A stretch of DNA of 64,000 nucleotides. Origin: Neophaeococcomyces mojaviensis. Lineage: Eukaryota; Ascomycota; Eurotiomycetes; Chaetothyriales. The first letter of the stretch is position 1, and each line of letters begins with the position of its first letter. Made by a program: the position numbers and the translations under genes. The notes below the pieces were generated by a model. The model saw nothing but the letters and a program-made list of their open reading frames with translations, was not told the origin of the DNA and ran no database searches. The stretch lies in the NCBI GenBank assembly GCA_030247915.1, contig JAPDRQ010000032.1:1-64000 (forward strand). The letters are read 5' to 3'. Positions 21,671 through 32,568 of the stretch are shown here, in pieces.

Positions 21671-22885
21671 ATGAGCCAGCTATTCTGCCGCTGCAGACGA
21701 CATGTGGCATACATCACCGCTCTAAACAACGGCAATAAGGCGTTTGGAGCTGCAACCCGATTAAGTTCAACCTCACAGAAACCTACCCAAGAGCCACTTC
21801 GCGTCTTGTTCTGTGGCTCGGATGATTTTAGCATCCGTTCGCTTGAAGCAATCCATCATTATTCGCAATCAAAAGGCAGTCGTGTCCTTTCTATTGATGT
21901 CGCGACAAAGACCGATAAGCGTACCGGCCGCGGTTTAAAGACAATCTCAGCTCCTCCCGTCAAGCATGCAGCTCAACGCCTTGGCTTGCCTGTGCATCAG
22001 TTCGACACATTCAGAGGATGGAGCCTTCCATCACATGACTCTGGCGGAAGCTATATCAACATGATCGTGGCGGTGTCGTTCGGCCTGCTCGTACCACCTC
22101 GTATTCTGAATGCGTGCCGCTTTGGTGGCCTAAATGTGCATCCTTCGATGTTGCCCGACCTCAAAGGTTCAGCACCGGTGGAGCACGCCATCCTCAATGG
22201 TTACACCAGCACCGGTGTGACTGTTCAGACACTTCACCCTTCAAAATTTGATGAAGGAAAGATTGTTTTGCAGACACCACAGCCAGGAATTACAATTCCG
22301 GACTCCGATCGTATTACAGCGCCCGAGCTTAAGAGTATTCTGGCCCCTATCGGAGCAGAAATGCTTGTCCAAACTATCCGAGATGGTCTTTACGAGCAAC
22401 CACAAGGATATTTTGACAGCCCAGAATCCGTGAAGGTGGCCCCTAAGTTGTCGCCAGAATCACGTCACATCAATTTTATGAGCATGGAGGCAAGCCACAT
22501 TCTGAGATTAAATAGAGCTATCGGACGCTTGTGGGTTAACGTCAAAGGCTTAGGAGGTGACGCAAGAGACCTGCGTCTGACATTTGGCTCAGGGATGCGA
22601 CTTGCAGACTCGCGGGATCTTGGAAATTCCGGTCAAGACCTTGCACGTGAACTTGAGACTGGGCTGCTCTTTGCATCTGTCAAGGCCAGTGAGAACATAA
22701 CTGACTCGGCTGCCCCATTGCTGGTCAAGACGGTAGACGAAAGCATCTTATGCATTCCACAGATGACAATTGCGGGTATGAAACCTGGGCACAGCGCATC
22801 ACAAGCGGCGAGGGCTGGCCTTTTGTCAGAGCCGTCAGTCCATCGTGATAGAAAGATTTATCAATTCAAGCTATTTCCAAGCTGA
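21671..22885 (+). CDS. FMT1: Mitochondrial methionyl-tRNA formyltransferase
   Basis: A single-exon, 404-residue enzyme that formylates initiator Met-tRNA in mitochondria using 10-formyl-THF. The first ~35 residues are basic and hydroxylated (CRCRRH, NKAFGAATRLSSTSQ), a presequence. LRVLFCGSDDFSIRSLEAI begins the Rossmann-like formyltransferase domain. The active-site segment reads GGLNVHPSMLPDLKGSAPVEHAI, providing the Asn-x-His pair, and a downstream DEGKIV provides the acidic partner. The C-terminal domain is present but more divergent. Its 3' end converges on the SDR gene with about 100 bp between stop codons. Confidence 0.92.
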   Translation: MSQLFCRCRRHVAYITALNNGNKAFGAATRLSSTSQKPTQEPLRVLFCGSDDFSIRSLEAIHHYSQSKGSRVLSIDVATKTDKRTGRGLKTISAPPVKHAAQRLGLPVHQFDTFRGWSLPSHDSGGSYINMIVAVSFGLLVPPRILNACRFGGLNVHPSMLPDLKGSAPVEHAILNGYTSTGVTVQTLHPSKFDEGKIVLQTPQPGITIPDSDRITAPELKSILAPIGAEMLVQTIRDGLYEQPQGYFDSPESVKVAPKLSPESRHINFMSMEASHILRLNRAIGRLWVNVKGLGGDARDLRLTFGSGMRLADSRDLGNSGQDLARELETGLLFASVKASENITDSAAPLLVKTVDESILCIPQMTIAGMKPGHSASQAARAGLLSEPSVHRDRKIYQFKLFPS

Positions 22886-22989
22886 AATCGGTTCAACCAA
22901 TTCTGGACACAAAGCCTTTGACTAAGCACTGCCCACAAGGCCTCTGTCTCCGTTACTTTGTCATCTCCAGCATAATGAGGAGCATGTTA

Positions 22990-24077
22990 TCACATGCCTC
23001 TCATCAGACCGGCATCTATCATGTCAGCACATACCTTACAATGACGAGACTAGACCTACCGATGACGACATCCTGCCCGGTCATTGATTTGCTCTTAGCA
23101 ATGGTAACAAACATATCAGCGCAATCGTGAAGGTCAGTCTGTGGAACATCGTCAGCGAATTGACCATGCTAAGTAACATAGATCTACCTCTGTTTTTAGA
23201 GCAGCTCTGTTTATCAGAGCCTTCTGTCTTTCCTCGCCGTATTTCAGTCCCCATTCAGTGAGCAGTAACCCTGGCAGTACAGCATTGATGCGGAGCTTTG
23301 GACCTTGTGTTGCAGCGAGGCATTTCATGAGATGGAGGCCTGCAGCTTTGGTGACCGAATAACCCATCGAACTGCCACCTGTCGACAAACCCTACGTGAA
23401 AGTCAGCCCGACAATACTTGTTCTGTCATTGAACTACACACCGCCACAGATGATGTGATAATATAGGCGCCACCTTCTTCATTCTTGGCAAAAATGGGAT
23501 TTGCTGCCTGCACGAGCTGCAAATGCGCCATCACATTGCACGCCCAACACTATTCGTATCAGTCGTATGTTATGACTTCGATGGTGGACAGACCTTGTTC
23601 CATTCTTCCAGGGACAAATCATTGAGGTCGCCGAAATTCGCAAATCGGGTCCAGCCTTCAAGAGTCAGTCAACTAGCTACAACAAGAAATAGAACTTTAC
23701 TAACCAGCATTAGCAACGATAACGTCAAGTCCGCCGAGCTTTTCAACCGTCTCTTTGATGAGTCTTGTGTTATCCTCGGGTATTCCGCAGTCCTGCCCGA
23801 AATTAGCCACTATCTTCCAGTCTAGAGCCTATTCATACACCCTGTATACAAATAGCTTTCACACCATGTGCTTCTACAGCCTTTGCGACCTCTTTTGCAC
23901 GATCTTCACTCGATACGTAATTGATGGCAACATTGGCTCCTTCTGCGGCGAACTTTTCGCAGATCAGTGCCCCAAGACCCCTTCATACTCTCAGCTTAGT
24001 TGTCTGCTGAAAGAGCTGAGTACTTACCTGGATCCACCAGTTACCAGGACATTTCTGTTCTTCAAGGAATATGGCAT
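22990..24077 (-). CDS. Short-chain dehydrogenase/reductase, eight exons
   Basis: A 252-residue classical SDR spread over eight small exons: 24028-24077, 23839-23980, 23705-23792, 23594-23655, 23442-23549, 23188-23391, 23060-23138 and 22990-23015. Introns are only 43-50 nt. The cofactor motif TGGSRGLG is created by joining exons 1 and 2. NAG lies at the exon 3/4 joint, catalytic Ser at 148 (YIITSSVA) and YSVTK at 161-165. The product is an NAD(P)H oxidoreductase of the 3-oxoacyl-reductase-like group; the substrate is unknown. The exon model is well supported because every family motif is restored and the sum is 759 nt. The last exon encodes only eight residues plus stop. Confidence 0.9.
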
Positions 24078-24841
24078 GTTTTCTGTGTTAGCAAAGGACG
24101 TTCTGGATTAGCCAGCCCCAGTGTATTGCCACTTAGCAAAGCAGTAACTCGGAGGATGTTGTCACAAGCTGTGCCCTGATGAGTTACGTGAAGATGCATT
24201 TCATCCCACATCCTGGCTCTGACACCTCGGTAACTCTGAAAGTTATCTAATACGACGCTAGTGATCCGTCCTGATAATCTTCGCTAAGATCTCTCTACTG
24301 GAGCGTCTCACCCGTCAACGACCGACGATACTGTACCTCACATATGCCATATTCATGAGCGCCGACCACGCGGAGGTGTTAGAGTGCATTCAGATACGCT
24401 TCTGAATCAACGATTCGAAAACCGCGACGGAAGTCATGATACAGGTTGCCTCATTACACTGAGGATGAATTTCATGGCTGTCTCATCGAGAAGAAAAACG
24501 ACCATGCTGCGCAACAGGTGGGAGTGAGTCACTAGCAGTTTTGGGCTGTAATGAAGGAGAAGCTGGTGCCCAGGGCAGCGATTGCCCTCCATTTGCCCAC
24601 TATCGCGCTTTCCTGGTGTATCTGCCAGTTGCCATTTGCTAAACATGAAATATCATCACTCATAATGCGGCGACTCGTGCTGCGGGCGTACATATCACTA
24701 CAAGTTTTGGCATCGTGGATTTGACTTCCTTTGCTTCGGAGAGGGTTTGCGATTTCTGTTGTCCTTGCGAACCTTAAGTGTGCTCGTCTAGGGCCACGTT
24801 CCTAGCCAGCAAAGCTGTGTGTTGCCGTATCGGTTCACGAC
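24078..24841. other. Divergent intergenic region
   Basis: 764 bp between the divergent SDR and disordered-protein genes. It presumably carries both promoters. No coding sequence or repeat was identified. Confidence 0.5.
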
Positions 24842-27065
24842 ATGTCATCTAAACCATATCACTATAAGTCAGGCTCGCGATTGATTTTCTCAGTCGATCT
24901 GTGGCAGTCTATCGGGCGAGGCCGGTCTCGATCAGGTGAGCAGGTTTGAATTCAACCGAATTTCTTGCTAACTTCTCGTTGTTGTTCGTGGTCACTCAAG
25001 CTCAGATCCTGATGTCCGACCTCAATCTAGCCTGTCTTGCGATCCTCATGAGCAACCAGGGCCAAGACCAGCCGATAAAGCCTTTGCACCAGACAACGTG
25101 AGCAGCCCACCATTTCCAAAGGCCTCCGTTGCTGGCTCAACCCCCCACCGTCTTACACAACCGAGAGATACAGCACAAACTCCTTGTGTCAACACCAAAA
25201 ACAGGCACCGTAAGACAAGGTCAAGACCGCTCTCATGGCTGCCCTTTTCGAGACCTAGTCCACACTCCACCAATACGAAAAGTCCGTCCCTGCCGCTGCC
25301 CCAGACGGACAGCATGTCTTCCGTGGCGAAGAGTTCGATATCCTCGCCTAGACTTACAAGTACGACCAACGCTCGAGTCGCAGGTGCTGAAAACATCCAC
25401 TGTAGTGACGTTCTCCTTCCTGGCTACTTGACCAACGTGGATCGAAAAGGGCTCAAACACGAACAAGAGGCTCATGTCCAGTGTAGAGAGGGCGAAAAAG
25501 TGCAGAAGCATCAGAGTGCCAAAATGTCACAGTGGGCTGTAACTGTTCGAAATGTTCGACAGAAACTGAGTCATACCCGAAGAGCAAGCATGAGTCTTTT
25601 GCTCGACAGTCCCTGGCCGAGGCGAGCTGGCGGAGGAAAGAAACATTCTGCGACACCATCGGCTGTGTCGAGTGGAGGAACTAGCTCGCTCAATCTCTAC
25701 AAGGACAAAACCGATCAATTGTCAGACGAGGAGCACTGCTCAACGAATGGATTAGAAACCCAGTGTACAACAAAACTTCTGTCTGCTGAACTACATCGAG
25801 CTGTTCAATCATCTGATCGACATACACCGTACGCTCGTGACCCACCTCGTCTTCCTCGTCTATACTCAGAGAGTACGACCGATCTATTGCTCGAATCTCT
25901 CAATAGATCTTTTGCCAATGTTGTCGATAAGCTAGATCTGCAGGCTTTGTCGACAACGAATTCGGATTCGTCATCTGCGCCAAAGTTGAAAGGCGCCAGG
26001 TCATACTTCAGCCTTCATAAAGTCAAAAGGGAGAGTTCGACGCCCAGAGATATGAATGGAGGTGCGGATCCAAATGCTGGTACTTGATAGTGAGCTGATG
26101 TGAATGCAGAAGAGAACAAAAAACAATCCGCTAGTGCTCATGGCACTGATCCTCACGCTAGGACGAGTCAAAAACAGCTTGACGTGCTCACTGTCATAAG
26201 TCAGTCAATGAACAGACACGCCCAGCAGCCAAATATAGCGTCGTCCAAGCCTGTTCCATTGAGGTTCTCTAGCAAGAAGAATCGCTACCTCCTTGCAAAA
26301 CCCAACCATCGGAGTCCTGATGGTGTCAACCCATTAGAGATGCATCCTGATGTAACGAGATTTGCTAGACCACCATCCCAAGTCGAGATTCCTCTCACGC
26401 CTGGTCAGGATTTAGACTGTGACAGCAATGACGGCGAGGATGGCTCCGACAGTATTGAGCGTGCCATTATCTACTCCCCATCCACCGGCAACCTCAGCGA
26501 GTACTCGCGCCAGACACCGTCGCCTTCCCTCACGGATGCTCGATTGCACAAGGATAGAGTACCGCAGGAAACTCCGACACGAAAGCCACTACACAAGCGG
26601 AGTGGCTCGGTGCTTAAGAGAAGTGTTAGCACTTTCTTCGGCAAATCTGCAAGCATGATGAGACTAGGAAATCTTACACCATCGAAGCGGTTGAAAGACG
26701 AAAGGGAGCTTACAATTTCAGCCAAACATACGAGCTGGCCGGAGTCACACCAATGTGCAAGCACAGACGTTCCCGTGCCAAAGATTCGGGAGAGAGCAAT
26801 GAGCACTCCAGATTTGTATGGTCCAGATGGTCTACGAGCGGTTTGGGATTATCAACCATCGACTCCATCACCACTTCGCAAGGCAACCAAGCTCAGCAGT
26901 ACTGTTGGAGGTCGTCAACGGGCCGTGACCACAACGACCCCAGTTCGAGTACCTGTTGAGGGTCTTGTTCTGTCAGGGCCAAGGAGTGCTACGATTTGTG
27001 CCAACCCAGAGAAGAGGTATGGCAGGTTAATGGCATCAAGTACAACTGGACTAACTGTCTGCTGA
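24842..27065 (+). CDS. Large Ser/Thr/Pro-rich disordered protein, function unknown
   Basis: I reconstruct 701 residues in three exons: 24842-24935, 25006-26061 and 26110-27065. Intron 1 (70 nt, GTGAGC donor, GCTAAC branch) joins RGRSRS to DPDVRPQ. Intron 2 (48 nt, GTGCGG donor) removes three consecutive in-frame stops around 26085. The two long parts are in the same frame, which supports one gene. The protein is hydrophilic and low in aromatic residues, with many basic-Ser patches (RRASMSLL, KRSGSVLKRSVSTFFGKSAS) that look like phosphorylation sites for basophilic kinases. No folded domain or TM segment is visible. One short amphipathic stretch (LLLESLNRSFANVVDKLDL) could be a helix. I do not recognise the family. 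Confidence 0.65.
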
Positions 27066-29093
27066 TAACGTCGCCCCTCCTTCACGATGTTGTCAACTTA
27101 TTCCCGAAAGGAAAACGTTCTGGAATTCCACAAATCGTAGGAATACACTACATTTGTAATATGGCAGCCAGTGATATCTGATACCTCTCGATAACATTCA
27201 GCAGATGTCTGAGATGATCCCATATGAATAGCATTTTGAAGCCAGACTGTTCATAGAGCAGGTCGAGTCGGGATAAAGACTAATTGACCACGGAGCTGAG
27301 AACAGTCAGCCGCTTTGGCTTTGTAGCTTTCATGTACATACATTTCATGTATACCTTCAGTAATGGTATACCGACATATGACTCCATCTTGCTGCAAGGC
27401 TTCAAACCTTCGTAGCTATCGCAAGCGGTCAACTGACCGCCTTATGAAGCCAGGCAGCATCCACGACTACCCCGTATTGCGACACATTTTTCAACACGGA
27501 ACTATATATGTAACTTCACATATGCATTTGAGGGAAGCTAATCGGTTTGAGTCTGACAGCATGCGCGCACGACATTCACTGGACAATGGTAAATGAGGTT
27601 GCAGTCCTTCGCAATGTTGACGATTGACCAATCTTACACGAGATCGGCATCGGGCGCTAGACGCACCAGCGTTTAAGCGGAATGATGCCTAGCAAAGGGT
27701 GTCCTGTGCACCGAGATTACTTCGGATATCAATCGCAACAACGGAAGGCCCTCGATTGAGCCTAACATAAGAAGGTAGTCCAACGCAGCGTTTTTGGAGC
27801 ACGACAGAATTGATGCATAACATATTTAGACTGGTAAAGGTTGCCTCAAGGCCTCACAGCTTACGGAACACCGGGTGCACCATCGCTTGATTCCATAGGT
27901 ACAGGGTAGCTCTGAGTCACAGTCACATCGGTGAGCAGAACAGCACTTCTTGAGGGAACCCACCTGTATGGCCGCTCAACGTAGTGCGAAGATTGTTCTA
28001 GACTTGGTCTGTTGTGCTACGACGAAATCCTTGGTACTGGAAGAAGAAAAGCTCTTCGTGTTGAGTTTGGATGTCTGGCATCATAAGTAAGCTGGAGGAT
28101 TGATTACGGCTGTTGGACCAAGCTGTTATGCTGGCATGTTCAGTTATCACCTGCATGTGTCAACCCAAGGACGAGATCAGGCGTACTTGGATGCAGGTCC
28201 TGAAGTACGAGAAGGCAGTTTTCAGCCTATTACCGTCTCCGTGGCCATTTGGTAGCAGACGTGACTGGCACTTTTCAAATGCAGAATAGACACAGTTCTG
28301 TGATGGGCGAGTTAAGCAAACTCACAGCGGAGCAAAAGCCTTTCATCATGAACAGCAGGAAACGCCATTGTCTTTGTTGGTATTTGATGGTCTTAATGCA
28401 AGGCGCCTTTTTTCGGCACCACTTTAAGCTCTGGCGGAGCATTCAGTTAGCCTGCCCCCCCGTCGCCCATGCTACCCCAAATTGGGCTTGGGCTGTAACG
28501 GTTCGCTTGCTGCGCTACGCTGCGGTCTCCGACTTTGACTCTTTTTCGCTGCTCTTTTCCGACTCTTTGCTGTCTGTCCCCTGCATGAAAGTTCCTCTTT
28601 CCAAACGTCAAACCGAAGCAGCGCGCCTACACCTTCTCTTTCACTCAACACATCCAAACAGAAGCATCAGTCCAGGCAGCGTGGTCCTCTCTTTTGCATG
28701 AGCAAGTCCCGTGCTGCAGGTCTACCTTGCATTGGGTAGAAGATCCTGCCTTTTTTCTTTGCTCGCTCCTACCATCTTCCCGTCCAACCGTCCTTGGCAA
28801 GGAGTTGCGGCTGCAAGCGACTTCGTTTGTCTTTGTGCTTCGAGGTACGTCTCCTGCCTGCTTCTCGTCCTGCTCTCGTTGCATCAGTATCCCTCAGCGA
28901 TCTATCTCATCTATTCGCTGTCTATGCTGCCGTCCATGGGCTGTGGCTAACTCGAATAGAGTCTGTAGCGCGATCCGACGTCGATCGTCTTTCCTGTCCT
29001 GAACCACTCTCTCGCAAAGTCCTACTTCGCCGATCCTCGAGCTTCTAATAACGCATGCTCTCCTCGATCAACGCACACTAGACTTCTGCCGTC
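27066..29093. promoter_or_regulatory. Long upstream region and leader of casein kinase gene
   Basis: Two kilobases without a gene. The first ~1.3 kb has no recognisable content. From about 28500 to 29090 the plus strand becomes pyrimidine-rich (repeated CTCTTT, TCTCTC and CTTTCC tracts), typical of promoters and long leaders of highly expressed ascomycete genes. The leader may contain short upstream ORFs or an intron; I could not fix splice sites with confidence. Confidence 0.45.
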
Positions 29094-30677
29094 ATGGCTA
29101 CATCATCGTCGAACGTGGTCGGCGTTCACTACCGGGTCGGCAAGAAAATTGGTGAAGGATCTTTCGGTGTTATCTTCGAGGGAACAAACTTGCTCAACAA
29201 TCAACAAGTCGCTATCAAATTTGTACGCTATGCCGACAGATCCTGTCATCTGCAGTGTTCTGACTTGCACTAGGAACCGAGAAAGAGCGATGCACCACAG
29301 TTGCGGGACGAGTATCGAACATACAAGATACTTGTGGGATGCCGTACGTCTGCTGAAATACTCTACTGTGGAACAGGCCTGACACTGTGTAGCCGGGATC
29401 CCCAATGTCTACTACTTCGGGCAGGAAGGTCTGCACAACATTCTTGTGATTGATCTGCTTGGCCCGAGTTTAGAAGATCTCTTCGACCATTGCAACCGAA
29501 AATTCTCCGTCAAGACCGTCGTTATGGTCGCAAAGCAAATGGTGCGCTTTTTGCATCCTCAAATGAATCTTTGATTAACGTGTGTTTAGCTCTCCCGAGT
29601 CCAGACAATTCATGAGAAGAACTTGATCTACCGAGACATTAAACCCGACAACTTCCTCATTGGACGGCCGAACTCCAAAGCTGCGAATGTCATACACGTA
29701 GTCGACTTCGGTATGGCGAAGCAATACCGAGATCCGAAAACGAAGCAGCACATTCCATACAGGGAACGGAAATCGTTGTCTGGTACAGCCCGTTACATGA
29801 GTATCAACACGCATTTAGGAAGGGAACAGTCGCGACGCGATGACCTTGAAGCTCTTGGTCATGTGTTCATGTACTTCCTACGAGGAGGACTCCCCTGGCA
29901 GGGATTGAAGGCTGCGACAAACAAGCAGAAGTATGAGAAAATTGGGGAGAAAAAGCAGACGACAGCTATCAAGGATCTGTGTGAAGGGCTTCCAGGTGCG
30001 TTCGCTGCTTACTCCAAGTTCTCCGCGCTAACATTGTGACAGAGGAGTTCAACAAATATCTGAGCTACGTACGCAATCTTGGTTTCGAAGATACGCCCGA
30101 CTACGACTTTTTGCGAGATCTTTTCACCCAGGCCTTGAAGAATACGGGCGAGGTCGAGGATGGAGAGTACGACTGGATGAAGCTGAACAACGGCCGCGGC
30201 TGGGAAGCAGTCAAAGCACATCCATCTGCTCATCATCTGCACAATCCAAATGCCCCAGCCGAGGCATCGGCCCGAGCAACTCACAACGCGCCTGGTGTGC
30301 GACCACCGGATGGCAGGCCGTCTCGAGACAGGGCAGGAATTTCGACCGAACGTTTAAACGCGGCGCAGCCGCCACCACCCGGATCACCAGCAAAGCCAGG
30401 CGTGGCGGCCCTCTCGAAGAACCCAGTCAACCGAACAAGCGCAGGAGGCGTTCCCAAGAGGAGTAGCGGCCTGCAGAATCAGGTGGATTTGGACACACCA
30501 GCGACCAGTACACAGCAGTACAAGGGCAGCAATGCCAACCTAACCCAAGGTCAAAGTCGAACAAGCCCGGCAACTGGCGCACTTCAGGGCAACCAGGGAC
30601 GGAACCAAGGACAGCCCGAGCAACAGCAACAGCCCAGTTTCCTCCAGAAGATGATGAAAGCGCTATGCTGCGGCTAG
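29094..30677 (+). CDS. Casein kinase 1, membrane-associated (Yck type)
   Basis: A 462-residue Ser/Thr kinase in five exons: 29094-29222, 29274-29343, 29393-29541, 29590-29995 and 30043-30677. The CK1 signatures are all visible: KIGEGSFGVIFEG, AIKF with the ATP lysine, IYRDIKPDNFLIG, VDFGMAKQYRDP, and the CK1-specific RKSLSGTARYMSINTHLG with RRDDLEALGHV. A Pro/Gln/Asn-rich tail follows and the protein ends MMKALCCG. Terminal cysteine pairs in yeast Yck1/2 are palmitoylated and hold the kinase at the plasma membrane. Here one glycine follows the pair. Expected roles are in endocytosis, nutrient sensing and polarity. Confidence 0.93.
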
Positions 30678-32568
30678 TGGAGGACTTCTCGACCTTCTCA
30701 TCGTCACATCGGTAGCAGACGACCACATTTCACCGACAAATCAAAAGAAGGAAAGCCATTCTTTTGGTCGACATACGGCCTGATTACGCAAAAGCATGCA
30801 TTAGTCCCCGACCTCCTCCAACTCCTGTCTCCAATGGCCATCGAGTTCACCAGGAGCAGAACTCGGATGTTCAGCGGGACACGACCATGAATTCACGATC
30901 TCGAGCGAAGTCTTGCATTTCATTTGTCAGCGATGTACAAGTGAGAGCCCGGCGTTTTTGGAAGCATCTGATTATTCGGGGGCGTGGATGGCTTCCGCAA
31001 AAGGTGCTCATTACTTGTGCGCAGCAGGGGGCATACATAATATCAACATCGCTTTTTTTGTTTTATCTTAGTATCTGGAAATCGAGAAGGGAAGGGAGTG
31101 GAACGGGGATTGGAACATAAAAAGCTGGGCAATACGGGTTGGTGGTGGAGGATGAGGACTAGAAAATCGGATGCAATGGCTGGAGGCACTGCATGTCATG
31201 CAAGGACGTGGATGTATGTTGTACCATAGATCCCGAAGACTCGTCGGCTGAAATACAAAGAACAAACACCTGGATCATCCATGAAGGCGAAACTGCAGTT
31301 GACGTGGTGTTTGAACATTGATACTAATCCGCTCGGCCTCCTTTGTGATTGATGGTTGACTCGGGGCATCTCAGGCACGCATAATCTAGGGTTACTGCAG
31401 GAGCATAACTATGACGACGGCACAAGCAGGGGCGGAAACTTAAGCTCCTGTTGTTCGTTCTTCCGAACATCCACAATCACCACTGCACAGCCTCACAAGG
31501 CAGTTTCCCCTGGGTCTAGAAGATCCACCGTGGAAGGAAAGAACGGTTTCTATTGCCTCGCAGAATACAAATTGCCTAATGCCACACTTGTTTCGACGTA
31601 ATGATGGCCGAGGAAGCTTGTCTTGGTGTTTTAGATTCGTGTCAGGATGGCTCCAAACTAGGACGTCTCGAGTGGTTTGTTACCAGGCTGCAGCCCTGAG
31701 GATGTGTTTGTCCTCAAGGTGGATGTCTATGAACGATAACCCAAGTGCTTCGTGATGACAAAGTTTTTATGACAGAACATCGCAACAGCAAGACATAAAC
31801 GAAGTGTAATTCAACCTGAGCTGATTTGCTCTGATGTACCCAACAGGCATGAAATGATGAATAACACACCAAAAGGTTGATGGTTCGCTTGCCTTGAGTA
31901 CGAGTGAATCGGCGTTCTTATTGGCTTGTCCATGGTGCCGCCAGAATTAGGCCAGAGAGCCCTCGGGCTCCATTTGGCTCTCTTTCGAGCTCCAGGCTAG
32001 CACTTTTAGACCCAAGCACGGCGGAAACATCACCACTTCGTCCCGACATTTGATCTTTCTACAACATCCTCCCCACCGCCCACGCTGCAACCACCTTTGG
32101 TATACCCGGCTGTGACATATACTCGAATTTCCCACTTCTAGTCGGCTTGGTCACCTTTTTGTTTGCAAGCTGATTCAGTAGCAGTGCTTGAAACACTCTT
32201 TGTTTGCCCGACAAACACCGGTGGGCGGCACAGTCTTGAATTACCTTGCGCATTCCGAATCGATTGCACTCCACCAATACACCTGATATCTCTGAATCTC
32301 CCACTCTCGACCTTGTGTGAGGGAACTCGGTGCAACTATCTTCCAGTCCAACCACCGACAGCTTAGTGGTAGTGTTTGGTACCTGGTGCTGCCTCTGTCA
32401 CAATCTGACCACAGCGACCCACCCATCTCACTCCTCGACCGCAACCTCGATTGCTTGGGTGCGCATCCTTCTAGCTGATACCCGCTAACGGCGGGCGCAA
32501 TCTCCACGAGATTGTGATACTCCGGAGCAAGATATCCTCAAGACTTGTCACTTGCCGCACATCGCGGT
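30678..32568. promoter_or_regulatory. Intergenic and leader of the Crz1-like gene
   Basis: 1.9 kb between the kinase and the Crz1-like gene. The last ~500 bp is rich in short pyrimidine tracts with several out-of-frame ATGs, consistent with a long 5' leader. No coding gene or repeat was found. Confidence 0.4.
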
